A stretch of DNA of 64,000 nt, from NCBI RefSeq assembly GCF_030296695.1, contig NZ_AP027737.1, positions 3,286,001 through 3,350,000 of the forward strand, given 5' to 3'. Under the pieces are notes generated by a model. The model was not told where the DNA came from. It searched no databases and saw only the letters and a list, made by a program, of their open reading frames with translations. Source of the DNA: Agromyces mangrovi. Its GTDB lineage: Bacteria > Actinomycetota > Actinomycetes > Actinomycetales > Microbacteriaceae. This document shows, piece by piece, positions 29,031 through 40,115 of the stretch (positions are counted from its first letter, which is position 1; each line of letters opens with the position of its first letter). The position numbers and the translations under genes were made by a program.

Positions 29031-29082
29031 CCCGGCAACCGGCCAGCCCGGCTGCCGCGACCGACGAAAGGAGCCACCCTCG

Positions 29083-30183
29083 GTGGCAGATCACTACGAA
29101 GTCCTGGGCGTCTCGCGCGACGCGAGTCCCGAGGAGATCAAGAAGGCCTACCGGCGACTCGCCCGTGAGCTGCACCCGGACGTGAACCCGGGCGCCGACG
29201 CGTCCGAGCGCTTCAAGGAGGTCACCCACGCCTACGACGTGCTGAGCGACCCCAAGCAGCGCCAGCAGTACGACCTGGGCGGCCAGCAGGGCTTCGGCGG
29301 CCAGCAGGGCTTCGGCGGGTTCGGCGACATCTTCGAGACCTTCTTCGGCGGCGGGCAGCAGTCGCGGGGGCCGCGGTCGCGCCGCGAGCGCGGGCAGGAC
29401 GCCCTGCTGCGCGTGGAGGTCGACCTCGACGAGGTCGTGTTCGGCACCCACCGCGACATCGAGGTCGACACGGCCGTCACGTGCGAGACCTGCCGCGGCA
29501 GCTGCTGCCAGCCGGGCACCGCGCCGGTCACGTGCGACATCTGCCACGGCACCGGCAGCGTGCAGCGCTCGGTGCGCTCGCTCCTCGGGAACGTCATGAC
29601 GTCGAGCCCCTGCGGCACCTGCCGCGGCTACGGCACCGTCATCGCCACCCCGTGCACCACCTGCCAGGGGCAGGGCCGGGTGCGCGCTCGGCGCACGGTC
29701 GCGGTCGACATCCCCGCCGGCGTCGAGACCGGGCTGCGCCTGCAGATGCCGGGCAGCGGCGAGGCCGGCCCGGCCGGCGGCCCGAACGGCGACCTCTTCC
29801 TCGAGGTCAAGGTGCGCAACCACGACGTCTTCAGTCGCAACGGCGACGACCTGCTGTGCACGCTCGAGGTGCAGATGACCGACGCGATCCTCGGCACCGA
29901 TGCGACCATCAAGGCGCTCGACGGCGACGTCGAGGTCGAGCTGAAGCCCGGCCTGCAGAGCGGCGAGGTCGTCACCGTCAAGGACCGCGGCATCACGCGC
30001 CTGCGCGGATCGGGCCGCGGCGACCTGCGCATCGGCATCCAGGTCGTCACGCCCACGAAGCTGGGCCACAAGGAGCGGCAGCTCGTCGAGCAGTTCGCCT
30101 CCGCGCGCAAGCAGCCCGCGCCCTCGCTCACACACTTCCAGCAGGGGCTCTTCGCCAAGCTCCGGGACCGCTTCCTGGGCTGA
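29083..30183 (+). CDS. dnaJ: Chaperone DnaJ (second DnaJ type, HrcA operon)
   Basis: Co-chaperone that stimulates DnaK. It has 366 residues: a J domain with HPD (31-33), a short Gly/Gln/Phe linker, four CxxC zinc repeats, and the substrate-binding C-terminal domain. The first repeat reads CETCRGSC, so the second Gly of the CxxCxGxG consensus is Cys; the other three are normal. GTG 29083 follows AAAGGAG. dnaK and grpE are not in the window. Confidence 0.95.
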   Translation: MADHYEVLGVSRDASPEEIKKAYRRLARELHPDVNPGADASERFKEVTHAYDVLSDPKQRQQYDLGGQQGFGGQQGFGGFGDIFETFFGGGQQSRGPRSRRERGQDALLRVEVDLDEVVFGTHRDIEVDTAVTCETCRGSCCQPGTAPVTCDICHGTGSVQRSVRSLLGNVMTSSPCGTCRGYGTVIATPCTTCQGQGRVRARRTVAVDIPAGVETGLRLQMPGSGEAGPAGGPNGDLFLEVKVRNHDVFSRNGDDLLCTLEVQMTDAILGTDATIKALDGDVEVELKPGLQSGEVVTVKDRGITRLRGSGRGDLRIGIQVVTPTKLGHKERQLVEQFASARKQPAPSLTHFQQGLFAKLRDRFLG

Positions 30184-30184
30184 C

Positions 30185-30919
30185 ATGGCCAGCCTGTTCC
30201 TGCGCGACGACCTCGGGGCGGATGCCGCGCCGGGGGCGGAACTGGTGCTCACCGGCGACGAGGCCCGGCACGCCGTCACGGTGAACCGGGTGCGCGTCGG
30301 CGAGGTGATCTCGATCGGCGACGGTCGCGGCACGGTCGCGACCGGCGAGGTGCTGCGCACCGCGCCGCGGGAGCTGGCGATCGAGGTCGCACGCGTGGAG
30401 CGCGCACCGCGCCCCGAGCGCGGCCTCGTGCTCGTGCAGGCGCTCGCGAAGGGCGACCGCGACGAACGCGCGGTGCAGGCCGCGACCGAGCTCGGCGTCG
30501 ACGCGGTCGAGCCGTGGTCGGCCGCACGTTCGGTCTCGCGGTGGGACGCGCAGAAGGCGAGGAAGGGCCGCGAACGCTGGGACAGCATCGCCCGCGAGGC
30601 GTCGAAGCAGTCGATCCGGGCCTGGCTGCCCGAGGTGCGCGAACTGGTCTCGACCACTGATCTCTCCGCCCTCGCCGGCACGCGGCGCACGCTCGTGCTC
30701 GAGCCCACTGCCGACGACCGGCTCGTCGACGCCGACCTGGGCGACGCGGGCGACGTGGCCATAGTCGTCGGCCCCGAGGGTGGCATCGCGCCCGAGGAAC
30801 TCGATCGGCTCGAGGCATCCGGCGCCCTGCTCGTGCGCATGGGCGGCAACGTGCTGCGCACCTCGACCGCGGGGCCCGCGGCCATCGCACTGCTGAGCGC
30901 GCGGCTCGGCCGCTGGTGA
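30185..30919 (+). CDS. rsmE: 16S rRNA (uracil1498-N3)-methyltransferase
   Basis: SPOUT-class enzyme that methylates U1498 of 16S rRNA. It has 244 residues: an N-terminal PUA-like domain, then the SPOUT knot with VVGPEGGIAPEELDRLE and the final GGNVLRTSTAGPAAI block that binds SAM. It starts 1 nt after the dnaJ stop, the common dnaJ–rsmE order in actinobacteria. Confidence 0.93.
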   Translation: MASLFLRDDLGADAAPGAELVLTGDEARHAVTVNRVRVGEVISIGDGRGTVATGEVLRTAPRELAIEVARVERAPRPERGLVLVQALAKGDRDERAVQAATELGVDAVEPWSAARSVSRWDAQKARKGRERWDSIAREASKQSIRAWLPEVRELVSTTDLSALAGTRRTLVLEPTADDRLVDADLGDAGDVAIVVGPEGGIAPEELDRLEASGALLVRMGGNVLRTSTAGPAAIALLSARLGRW

Positions 30920-30930
30920 GCGGCCGCGCG

Positions 30931-30936
30931 TAGGAT
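30931..30936 (+). promoter_or_regulatory. -10 box of the HIT–phoH–ybeY unit
   Basis: TAGGAT ends 7 nt before ATG 30944. Part of it (AGGATGGG) could double as a ribosome binding site on a read-through message from hrcA. Confidence 0.35.
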
Positions 30937-30943
30937 GGGCCGC

Positions 30944-31300
30944 ATGCCGAACGACGCCGAACCGACCGTCTTCTCACGCATCGCCGCACGCGAGATCCCG
31001 GCCGACGTGGTCGCCGAGACCGAGCGGATCATCGCGTTCCGCGACATCGCGCCCAAGGCGCCCGTGCACGTCGTGGTCACCCCCAAGACGCAGGAGTACC
31101 GCGACGTCGTCGAGCTCGCGGCATCCGACCCCGGCCTGCTCGCCGAGCTCGTCGAGGTCGCGCGCGGCGTCGCAGCCGAACTCGCCGACGGCGACTTCCG
31201 CCTGGTCTTCAACACCGGTGCGAACGCGGGCCAGACCGTCTTCCACGTGCACGCGCACGTGCTCGCCGGTGGCCTCGAGGAGGGCAGCCTTGCCGGCTGA
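30944..31300 (+). CDS. HIT-domain nucleotide hydrolase/transferase (HinT-like)
   Basis: 118 residues with the histidine triad HVHAHV near the C-terminus and the AFRDIAPKAPVH segment typical of HinT purine phosphoramidases. HinT enzymes cleave aminoacyl- or lysyl-AMP-type phosphoramidates. ATG 30944 is chosen over 30935 on the spacing to AGGATGGG. The 3' end overlaps the TTG start of phoH. Confidence 0.88.
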   Translation: MPNDAEPTVFSRIAAREIPADVVAETERIIAFRDIAPKAPVHVVVTPKTQEYRDVVELAASDPGLLAELVEVARGVAAELADGDFRLVFNTGANAGQTVFHVHAHVLAGGLEEGSLAG

Positions 31301-32398
31301 CGACGAGGAACGCACGTCGTCGCTCGACGCGTCGGGCCCCACGGAGGCGCAGCTGTCGGTCGACGGCGTCGCCATGGTGCGCCTGCTCGGTCCGCAGGAC
31401 CGGCTGCTGACGAGCATCGAGCACGAGTACCCCGACGTCGAGGTGCATGTGCGCGGCAACGAGATCGCCCTGCGCGGGCCGGCCGACGGCGTCGAGGCCG
31501 TGCGGCGACTCGTGCTCGAGCTGCTCGAGCTCGTGCGGAACGGCCAGGAGCTCACGCCGACCGAGGTGCGCACGTCGGCGCGCATGCTCGACGCCGACCC
31601 CGCGTCGAGCCCCGCCGAGCTGCTCGGCCAGGTGATCGTGTCGAGCCGCGGCAAGACCATCCGCCCGAAGACCGCCGGCCAGCGCGCGTACGTCGACGCG
31701 ATCGACGACCACACCATCGTGTTCGGCATCGGCCCCGCCGGCACCGGCAAGACCTACCTCGCCATGGCGAAGGCCGTGCAGGCGCTGCAGCGCAAGGAGG
31801 TCAACCGCATCATCCTGACCCGCCCGGCCGTGGAGGCGGGGAGCGGCTCGGGTTCCTGCCCGGCACGCTCACCGACAAGATCGACCCGTACCTGCGACCG
31901 CTGTACGACGCGCTGAACGAGATGATGGACCCCGAACTGGTGCCCAAGCTCCTCGCGTCGGGCACGGTCGAGGTCGCGCCGCTGGCGTACATGCGCGGCC
32001 GCACGCTGAACGACTCGTTCGTCGTGCTCGACGAGGCGCAGAACACCACGCCCGAGCAGATGAAGATGTTCCTCACCCGCCTCGGCTTCGGCTCGCGCAT
32101 GGTCGTCACCGGCGACGTGACCCAGATCGACCTGCCGGGCGGCGCGAGCGGCCTGCGGCTCGTCACGCGCATCCTCGGGAACATCGACGACATCCACTTC
32201 GCGAACCTCACGAGCGACGACGTGGTGCGTCACACGCTCGTCGGCCGCATCGTCGACGCCTACACCGAGTACGACCAGACGAAGCAGGCGCAGCGCTTCG
32301 AGCGCGAGCAGGCGCGCGAGTTCGCCAATCGCGCCGACCGGCGGCGCGGCCAGTCCGGGCCGCGCGACCACCTGCCCCCGCGGAGGAGCACCTCGTGA
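31290..32398 (+). pseudogene. phoH: PhoH-family ATPase/RNase-associated protein, frameshifted in the middle
   Basis: PhoH-like P-loop ATPase, probably with RNA helicase/RNase activity, in its usual place before ybeY. TTG 31290 is preferred because GAGGAGGG ends just upstream. The N-terminal part carries a KH-like region and Walker A GPAGTGKT. After RPAVEAG the frame breaks at the G4 run 31838-31841. A fifth G continues [20 protein letters not shown] into the second part, with Walker [11 protein letters not shown]. The corrected protein has 369 residues. An error in a homopolymer is the simplest reading because both halves are perfectly conserved. Confidence 0.85.
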
Positions 32399-32856
32399 GC
32401 ATCGAGATCAACAACGAGTCGGGCATCGAGGTCGACGAGGAGGCCCTGCAGCGGCTCGCGGTGTACGCGCTCGACGCGCTGCACGTGCACGCCGACGCCG
32501 AGCTCGCGATCGTGCTCGTCGACGAGGGCGCCATGGAGCAGCTGCACGTGCAGTGGATGGACGAGCCCGGCCCCACCGACGTGCTGAGCTTCCCGATGGA
32601 CGAGCTGCGGCCCGGCACCGAGGACGCCATGGCGCCGCCCGGACTGCTCGGCGACATCGTGCTGTGCCCCCAGGTCGCGGCCGCGCAGGCCCAGACGGCC
32701 GGCCACGGGCTGCTCGACGAGCTGCAGCTGCTCACGGCCCACGGGCTGCTGCACCTGCTCGGATTCGACCACGCCGAGCCCGCGGAGGAGAAGGAGATGT
32801 TCGGCATCCAGCGCGACATCCTCGTCGGATTCGCGATGCAGGAACGGCGACGCTGA
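32395..32856 (+). CDS. ybeY: Endoribonuclease YbeY (rRNA maturation)
   Basis: Single-strand RNA endonuclease for 16S rRNA 3'-end maturation and ribosome quality control. 153 residues with the zinc motif [11 protein letters not shown] near the C-terminus and the [10 protein letters not shown] block. GTG 32395 overlaps the phoH stop by 4 bp. Confidence 0.95.
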   Translation: MSIEINNESGIEVDEEALQRLAVYALDALHVHADAELAIVLVDEGAMEQLHVQWMDEPGPTDVLSFPMDELRPGTEDAMAPPGLLGDIVLCPQVAAAQAQTAGHGLLDELQLLTAHGLLHLLGFDHAEPAEEKEMFGIQRDILVGFAMQERRR

Positions 32857-32858
32857 GC

Positions 32859-34175
32859 ATGGAACCCTGGCTTCTCGGCGGCGCCGCATTCGTGCTCGTC
32901 GCCTTCGGCGGCCTGCTGGCCGCGGTCGACTCCGCGATCACCTCGACCTCGCGCGCCGATCTCGCAGACCTGGCCGAGTACGCCCGCGCCAAGCGCGCCC
33001 TGCTCGCGATCGCGCACGACACCGGCCCGCACCTGAACGCGCTGAACTTCCTGCGCATCACCGCCGAGATGGCGGCGGCCGTGCTCGTGACCCTGGCCTT
33101 CGCGAGCGTGCTCGACAACATCTGGCTCGTGCTGCTCTTCGCCGCGCTGCTCATGTCCGCCGTGTCGTTCGTGCTCGTGGGCGTGAGCCCGCGCAGCGTC
33201 GGCCGCGCGCACGCGGACGCGGTGCTGCGGCTCGCCGCTCCGCTCGTGCGCGGCGCGCGCGTGCTGCTCGGTCCGCTCGCCGACGGGCTCGTCTGGCTCG
33301 GAAACGTGGTCACCCCGGGCCGCACGCGCCTCGGCGGCGTCGACTCCGAGGAGCAGCTGCTCAGCATGGTCGACGAGGCCGCCGAGCACGCCGTGCTCGA
33401 GGAGGACGACCGCGAGCTCATCCACTCGATCTTCGAGTTCAACGAGACCGTGGTGCGCGCCATCATGATCCCGCGCACCGACATGATCACGATCGAGGCG
33501 GATGCGCACCTCACGCAGGCCATGGGGCTGTTCCACGCGACCGGCGTCTCGCGCATCCCGGTGATCCGCGACGATGTCGACGACGTGGTCGGCGTGCTGT
33601 ACCTGCGCGACCTGTCGCGCCTCGGCTTCGAGCGCCCGCTCGACGCCGACGAGCTCGAGATCGCAGAGATCGCGCGCCCGGCCGCGTTCGTGCCCGAGTC
33701 GATGAAGGCGGATGCCCTGCTGCGCCAGATGCAGGTCGAGTCGAACCACCTCGCGATGATCGTGGACGAGTACGGCGGCATCGCGGGCCTCGTCACGATG
33801 GAGGACCTCATCGAGGAGCTCGTCGGCGACATCTCCGACGAGTACGACCGCGAGGTGGTCGAGGTCGAGGAGCTCGACGGCGGCCGGTACCGCGTGAGCG
33901 CACGCCTGCCGGTCGACGAGTTCGGCGACCTGTTCGGCATCGAACTCGACGACGAGGACGTCGACTCGGTCGGCGGCCTGTTCGCGAAGGTGCTCGGCCG
34001 GTTGCCGGTGCTCGGCGAGCAGGCGACCCTCAGCGGCCTGGTCATGGTCGCCGACCGCACCGAGGGCCGGCGCAAGCGCCTCAGCACCGTGATCGCGTGG
34101 CGCGACCAGGCGCTCATCGACGCGCAGAGCGCGTTCGAGGGAGCCGACGACGAACGGAGGAGTGCACGTGGCTGA
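32859..34175 (+). CDS. CNNM/CorB-type transporter with CBS pair and CorC/HlyC domain
   Basis: Membrane protein of the HlyC/CorC (CNNM) family, thought to export or sense magnesium. It has 438 residues: a DUF21 membrane domain (~1-140), a CBS pair (~200-330, with MIPRTDMITIEADAHL and GIAGLVTMEDLIEELVG) and a C-terminal CorC/HlyC domain (~350-420). ATG 32859 is 2 nt after ybeY. Its end overlaps the era start, so phoH–ybeY–CNNM–era is one operon. Confidence 0.9.
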   Translation: MEPWLLGGAAFVLVAFGGLLAAVDSAITSTSRADLADLAEYARAKRALLAIAHDTGPHLNALNFLRITAEMAAAVLVTLAFASVLDNIWLVLLFAALLMSAVSFVLVGVSPRSVGRAHADAVLRLAAPLVRGARVLLGPLADGLVWLGNVVTPGRTRLGGVDSEEQLLSMVDEAAEHAVLEEDDRELIHSIFEFNETVVRAIMIPRTDMITIEADAHLTQAMGLFHATGVSRIPVIRDDVDDVVGVLYLRDLSRLGFERPLDADELEIAEIARPAAFVPESMKADALLRQMQVESNHLAMIVDEYGGIAGLVTMEDLIEELVGDISDEYDREVVEVEELDGGRYRVSARLPVDEFGDLFGIELDDEDVDSVGGLFAKVLGRLPVLGEQATLSGLVMVADRTEGRRKRLSTVIAWRDQALIDAQSAFEGADDERRSARG

Positions 34176-35076
34176 CACCGAGGAGCCCGGCTACCGGGCG
34201 GGATTCGTCTCGATCGTGGGCCGGCCGAACGTGGGCAAGTCCACGCTCACCAACGCGCTCGTCGGCGAGAAGGTCGCCATCACGAGCTCGAAGCCGCAGA
34301 CGACCCGCCGCGCGATCCGCGGCATCGTGCACCGCGACCATGGCCAGCTCATCCTGGTCGACACCCCCGGCGTGCACCGCCCGCGCACCCTGCTCGGCGA
34401 GCGCCTCAACTCGCTCGTGCAGGAGACGCTCGGCGACGTCGACGTGATCGCCATGTGCTTCCCGGCGAACGAGGCCATCGGCCCGGGCGACCGGTTCATC
34501 AACGAGCAGCTCGACGACTACCCGCGCGCCCGCAAGGTCGCGATCGTGACGAAGACGGATGCCACGTCGAAGGCGAAGGTCGCCGAGCAGCTGCTCGCCG
34601 TGTCGGAGCTGCGCGAGTGGGAGCTCATCGTGCCCGTCTCGGCGCCGAGGGGCGAGCAGCTCGACGTGCTGGTCGACGAGCTCATCGCGATGCTGCCCGA
34701 GTCGCCGCAGCCGCTCTACCCGGCCGACGCGCTCACCGACGAGGAGACCGTCGAGCGCATCGCCGAGTACGTGCGCGAGGCCGCGCTCGAGGGCGTCTCC
34801 GACGAGCTGCCGCACTCGATCGCCGTCACCGTCGACGACATGATCGAACGCGAGGACGGCTCGCTCATCGAGGTCTACGCGAACCTCTACGTCGAGCGCG
34901 AGAGCCAGAAGGGCATCATCATCGGCAAGGGCGGATCTCGCCTGAAGGCGGTCGGCGCCACGGCCCGCGCGCAGATCGAGCCGCTGCTCGGGCGGAGGGT
35001 GTTCCTCTCCTTGCACGTGAAGGTCGCGAAGGACTGGCAGCGCGACCCGAAGCAGCTCGGGCGGCTCGGGTTCTGA
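34168..35076 (+). CDS. era: GTPase Era (16S rRNA maturation)
   Basis: Essential GTPase that checks 16S rRNA processing and 30S assembly. It has 302 residues: G1 GRPNVGKST, switch region QTTRR, G3 DTPG, G4 TKTD, then a C-terminal KH domain with IIIGKGGSRLK. GTG 34168 is chosen because GGAGGA ends 6 nt before it; the GTG at 34162 would be too close. A terminator follows. Confidence 0.95.
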   Translation: MADTEEPGYRAGFVSIVGRPNVGKSTLTNALVGEKVAITSSKPQTTRRAIRGIVHRDHGQLILVDTPGVHRPRTLLGERLNSLVQETLGDVDVIAMCFPANEAIGPGDRFINEQLDDYPRARKVAIVTKTDATSKAKVAEQLLAVSELREWELIVPVSAPRGEQLDVLVDELIAMLPESPQPLYPADALTDEETVERIAEYVREAALEGVSDELPHSIAVTVDDMIEREDGSLIEVYANLYVERESQKGIIIGKGGSRLKAVGATARAQIEPLLGRRVFLSLHVKVAKDWQRDPKQLGRLGF

Positions 35077-35084
35077 GGCGCCGG

Positions 35085-35117
35085 GCCGGCGGCCGGTTCG
35101 GCGGGGGAGCCGCCGGC
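35085..35117 (+). terminator. Terminator hairpin after era
   Basis: GCCGGCGGC and GCCGCCGGC pair over 9 bp around a 15-nt loop, 8 nt after the era stop and before the leuA promoter. There is no U tract. Confidence 0.5.
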
Positions 35118-35147
35118 TCGGGGGCATCCGCTCGCCTCGGCCCGCGC

Positions 35148-35176
35148 TGGACACCGCCCGCACGGCTGGTGATAAC
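35148..35176 (+). promoter_or_regulatory. Promoter of the leuA leader
   Basis: TGGACA (35148-35153), a 17-nt spacer and GATAAC (35171-35176). Transcription starting about 8 nt later would fall on the GTG of the leader peptide, making it leaderless. Confidence 0.5.
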
Positions 35177-35184
35177 CTTGAAAC

Positions 35185-37076
<1,892 letters not shown>

Positions 37077-37082
37077 GCGGTC

Positions 37083-37143
37083 GGCCCGTCGGGGCCGGGC
37101 GAGCGGATGCCCCCGGGGCGCGGACACGCGCGCCCGACGGGCC
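37083..37143 (+). terminator. Terminator-like structure after leuA
   Basis: GGCCCGTCGGG (37083-37093) and CCCGACGGGCC (37133-37143) pair perfectly over 11 bp. The 39-nt loop is itself GC-rich and self-complementary. It starts 7 nt after the leuA stop. Confidence 0.45.
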
Positions 37144-37176
37144 GCCCGGCCGCGCCCCGATGACGCCGGCACCGGC

Positions 37177-37182
37177 GATACT
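37177..37182 (+). promoter_or_regulatory. -10 box of recO
   Basis: GATACT, 6 nt before GTG 37189, directly after the leuA terminator structure. Confidence 0.35.
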
Positions 37183-37188
37183 GGAGTG

Positions 37189-37926
37189 GTGCCCGTCTAC
37201 CGAGATGAGGGGGTCGTCCTCCGCACCCACAAGCTGGGCGAGGCCGACCGCATCGTGACGCTGCTGACGCGGCGCCACGGCAAGGTGCGCGCGGTCGCCC
37301 GCGGGGTGCGCCGCACCGCCTCGAAGTTCGGGTCGCGGCTCGAGCCGTTCATGGTCGCCGACCTGCAGTTCTACGAGGGGCGCACGCTCGACGTCATCAC
37401 GCAGGCCGAGTCGCTCGGCGCCTACGGCGCACCGATCGCGGCCGACTACGCCAGCTACACGGCGGCGAACGCCATGGTCGAGACGGCCGACCGGCTGAGC
37501 GAGGCCGAGGCCTCCACGCCGCAGTACCTCCTGCTGGTCGGCGCGCTGCGGTCGCTGTCGCGGCGCGAGCACGGGGCATCCGCCACCCTCGACTCGTACC
37601 TGCTGCGCGCGCTGTCGATCGCCGGCTGGGCGCCGAGCTTCGCCGACTGCGCCCGCTGCGGGCGTCCCGGCCCCCACACCGCCGTCGTCGTGCAGGTCGG
37701 CGGCGTGGTCTGCGACGACGACGCCCCGCCCGGCGCGCCGCGGCTGAGCGCCGAGACGATCGCGCTGCTCGGCGCGCTGCTCGAGGGCGACTGGGCGCAC
37801 GCCGATGCGGCCGGCGAGCGCCTGCGATCACAGGCCAGCGGCATCGTCGCCGCGTACACCCAGTGGCACCTCGAGCGCGGCCTGCGCTCGCTGCCGCACG
37901 TCAGCCGCGAACCGGAGCACACGTGA
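37189..37926 (+). CDS. recO: DNA repair protein RecO
   Basis: Loads RecA on SSB-coated DNA in the RecFOR pathway. It has 245 residues: an N-terminal OB fold ([20 protein letters not shown]), then a helical domain with one CxxC pair ([10 protein letters not shown]). GTG 37189 is used; GTG 37186 is equally in frame. The stop overlaps uppS by 4 bp. Confidence 0.92.
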   Translation: MPVYRDEGVVLRTHKLGEADRIVTLLTRRHGKVRAVARGVRRTASKFGSRLEPFMVADLQFYEGRTLDVITQAESLGAYGAPIAADYASYTAANAMVETADRLSEAEASTPQYLLLVGALRSLSRREHGASATLDSYLLRALSIAGWAPSFADCARCGRPGPHTAVVVQVGGVVCDDDAPPGAPRLSAETIALLGALLEGDWAHADAAGERLRSQASGIVAAYTQWHLERGLRSLPHVSREPEHT

Positions 37927-38729
37927 GTCCCAAGCCGTACACCCACAAGGACGCGGTGCCGTACCGCCCGATCGACTGGACCGGCCTCGTGCCGCCCACG
38001 TTCCCGAAGGGCGCCGTGCCCGAGCACGTCGCGATCGTCATGGACGGCAACGGCCGATGGGCGAACCGCCAGGGCCTCACCCGCATCGAGGGGCACAAGG
38101 CGGGGGAGGAGGTGCTGCTCGACGTGGTCGCGGGCGCGATCCAGGCGGGCGTGAAGCACCTCTCGGTGTACGCGTTCTCGACCGAGAACTGGAAGCGTTC
38201 GCCCGACGAGGTGCGCTTCCTCATGGGCTACAACCGCGACGTGCTGCACCGCCGTCGCGACCAGCTGAACGAGTGGAACGTCCGCATCCGCTGGGCGGGC
38301 CGCAAGCCGCGCCTGTGGAAGTCGGTCGTCGACGAGCTGCAGTACGCCGAACGGCTGACGGCGGGCAACACCGGGCTGCAGTTCACGATGTGCGTCAACT
38401 ACGGCGGGCGCAACGAGCTCGTCGACGCGGTGCGCTCGATCGCGGACGACGTGGCAGCAGGCCGCATCCGCCCGTCTGCCGTGAGCGAGAAGCTCATCGC
38501 CAAGCGGCTCTACGTGCCCGACATGCCCGACGTCGACCTGTTCGTGCGCTCGTCGGGGGAGCAGCGCACGTCGAACTTCCTGCTCTGGCAGTCGGCGTAC
38601 GCCGAGATGGTCTTCCTCGACACGCTCTGGCCCGACTTCTCGCGGGTCGACCTCTGGCAGGCGATCGAGCTCTACGCGACGCGCAACCGCCGCTTCGGCG
38701 GCGCGGTGGACACGCCCGACACCGCCTGA
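37923..38729 (+). CDS. uppS: Isoprenyl transferase (undecaprenyl/decaprenyl diphosphate synthase family)
   Basis: Cis-prenyltransferase that makes the polyprenyl carrier for peptidoglycan and wall glycans. 268 residues with the active-site [12 protein letters not shown], the AFSTENWKR block and the [15 protein letters not shown] signature near the end. GTG 37923 is coupled to recO. The chain-length class (C50 or C55) cannot be told from sequence alone. Confidence 0.94.
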   Translation: MSPKPYTHKDAVPYRPIDWTGLVPPTFPKGAVPEHVAIVMDGNGRWANRQGLTRIEGHKAGEEVLLDVVAGAIQAGVKHLSVYAFSTENWKRSPDEVRFLMGYNRDVLHRRRDQLNEWNVRIRWAGRKPRLWKSVVDELQYAERLTAGNTGLQFTMCVNYGGRNELVDAVRSIADDVAAGRIRPSAVSEKLIAKRLYVPDMPDVDLFVRSSGEQRTSNFLLWQSAYAEMVFLDTLWPDFSRVDLWQAIELYATRNRRFGGAVDTPDTA

Positions 38730-38806
38730 CGCGCTGTGCGCGGTCGCGGAGCCGGCCCGATGGATGCGCGGGAATGGATCGCCCGTCGCATCCGTTGGTC
38801 CTCACC

Positions 38807-39469
38807 GTGAGTTCCCCCATCAAGATCGACATCTGGTCCGACATCGCCTGCCCGTGGTGCTACATCGGCAAGCGCAACCTCGAGTCGGGCATCGCCGCGC
38901 TCGGCGACGACGCCCCCGAGGTGGAGATCGAGTACCACTCGTACGAGCTCTCGCCCGACACGCCCGTCGACTTCGAGGGCAGCGCCGCCGACTTCCTCGC
39001 CGGCCACAAGCGCCTGCCGGTCGAGCGGGTGCAGGGCATGATCGACCGCGTCGTGGGCATCGCCGCGAACGCCGGGCTCGAGTACGACTACGAGGCGCTG
39101 CAGCACACCAAGACGCTGCAGGCGCACGAGCTGCTGCACTTCGCGAAGGAGCAGGGCCTGCAGCTCGAGCTCAAGGAGCGGCTGCTCAAGGCGTACTTCG
39201 TCGACGGCCTCCACGTGGGTCGCGTCGACGAGCTCGTCGCGCTGGCCGCCGAGGTGGGGCTCGACGCGGATGCCGCGCGCGAGGCGCTCGACTCGGGCCG
39301 CTACGCCGCCGCCGTGCAGGCCGACATCGCGCAGGCCGCGGCCTACGGCATCCAGGGCGTGCCGTTCTTCGTCATCGACGGCAAGTACGGCGTCTCGGGC
39401 GCGCAGCCTGCCGAGCTCTTCAGCCAGGCACTCACCCAGGTCGCCGGCGAGCGCGAGGCCGCCGCGTGA
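38807..39469 (+). CDS. DsbA/FrnE-family thiol oxidoreductase
   Basis: Cytoplasmic DsbA-superfamily protein of the FrnE/polyketide-isomerase type. 220 residues with CPWC at the N-terminal end of the first helix (IACPWCYIGKRNL), a helical insert and the cis-Pro GVPFF. No signal peptide, so it acts inside the cell. GTG 38807 gives the usual family start (SSPIKIDIWSD); an ATG at 38774 has a weak GGGA next to it and would add 11 residues. The stop overlaps a 54-residue gene by 4 bp. Confidence 0.87.
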   Translation: MSSPIKIDIWSDIACPWCYIGKRNLESGIAALGDDAPEVEIEYHSYELSPDTPVDFEGSAADFLAGHKRLPVERVQGMIDRVVGIAANAGLEYDYEALQHTKTLQAHELLHFAKEQGLQLELKERLLKAYFVDGLHVGRVDELVALAAEVGLDADAAREALDSGRYAAAVQADIAQAAAYGIQGVPFFVIDGKYGVSGAQPAELFSQALTQVAGEREAAA

Positions 39470-39630
39470 GTGGCGAGCAGGCGACGGATGCTGCTGTGCG
39501 GACGGATGCGGCTGAGCCGACGGATGCCCCTGCATCCGCCCCGCTCGCGATGCTGACCGGTGATCCGTCCGCCGCCGTCTGCGAGGGCGACGCCTGTATC
39601 GTCCCCGGATTCGGGCCCGCCGACTCCTAG
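39466..39630 (+). CDS. Small protein with CEGDAC motif, coupled to the DsbA-like gene
   Basis: GTG 39466 overlaps the stop of the oxidoreductase gene (GTGA), and the frame runs 54 residues to TAG 39628-39630. The first 25 residues are a low-complexity Ala/Asp/Thr stretch. Then comes LAMLTGDPSAAVCEGDACIV, with two Cys spaced C-x4-C. The coupling to a thiol oxidoreductase and the Cys pair suggest a redox partner or substrate, but this is inference. No family recognised. Confidence 0.55.
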   Translation: MSGEQATDAAVRTDAAEPTDAPASAPLAMLTGDPSAAVCEGDACIVPGFGPADS

Positions 39631-39677
39631 TCGCACGCCCCGGGTGGGACGCGCGGGATGCGCGTGCCTCGGCGCGC

Positions 39678-40115
39678 TCAGTCCCGGTACGGGTAGGTGG
39701 CGAGGATCCGCTCGGTCTCCCGTTCGGCGCGTTCGCCCCACTCGGGTCGGAGCGCCCGCAGGAGCGAAATGCGCTCGGGGAACCATCGGCGGCGAGTGTC
39801 ACCCCTGTAGTCGTGCGGGCGGGTCCGCTGCTCACGATGCTTCACGAACGTGAGCACCTCGCCCTCCATCACCCAGTAGAGCAGTTCGTCGAGGTCCGGC
39901 GTCTCCTGGCGCAGGCACTCGCGGCCGCGCTCGAAGGCGAGATAGCGGTAGCCGCTGCCGTCGGCCTCGATGAACGGATAGCCGGCGTCGCGGTTCTCGG
40001 CGCCGACGCGGAACGCCACCTGTTCTCCGGTGAGCGAGTGCAGCTGCTCGTAGCACTCGGCGATCGCTGCCAGCGCCTCCCGCAGGCGAGCGGCGCCCGC
40101 AGCCTCGTCGCTCAC
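39678..40115 (-). CDS. Imm63-type immunity protein (orphan)
   Basis: 145 residues starting at GTG 40115. The second half carries features I associate with the Imm63 immunity-protein family: YRYLAFERGRE, then LDELLYWVMEGEV, then an Arg-rich RRRWFPERISLLRAL block and an ending ILATYPYRD. Imm63 proteins neutralise polymorphic toxins, but no toxin gene is near. The start overlaps the stop of the YbaK-type gene by 4 bp, so the two are coupled. The family call is from memory of the motif pattern. Confidence 0.65.
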   Translation of the reverse strand: MSDEAAGAARLREALAAIAECYEQLHSLTGEQVAFRVGAENRDAGYPFIEADGSGYRYLAFERGRECLRQETPDLDELLYWVMEGEVLTFVKHREQRTRPHDYRGDTRRRWFPERISLLRALRPEWGERAERETERILATYPYRD

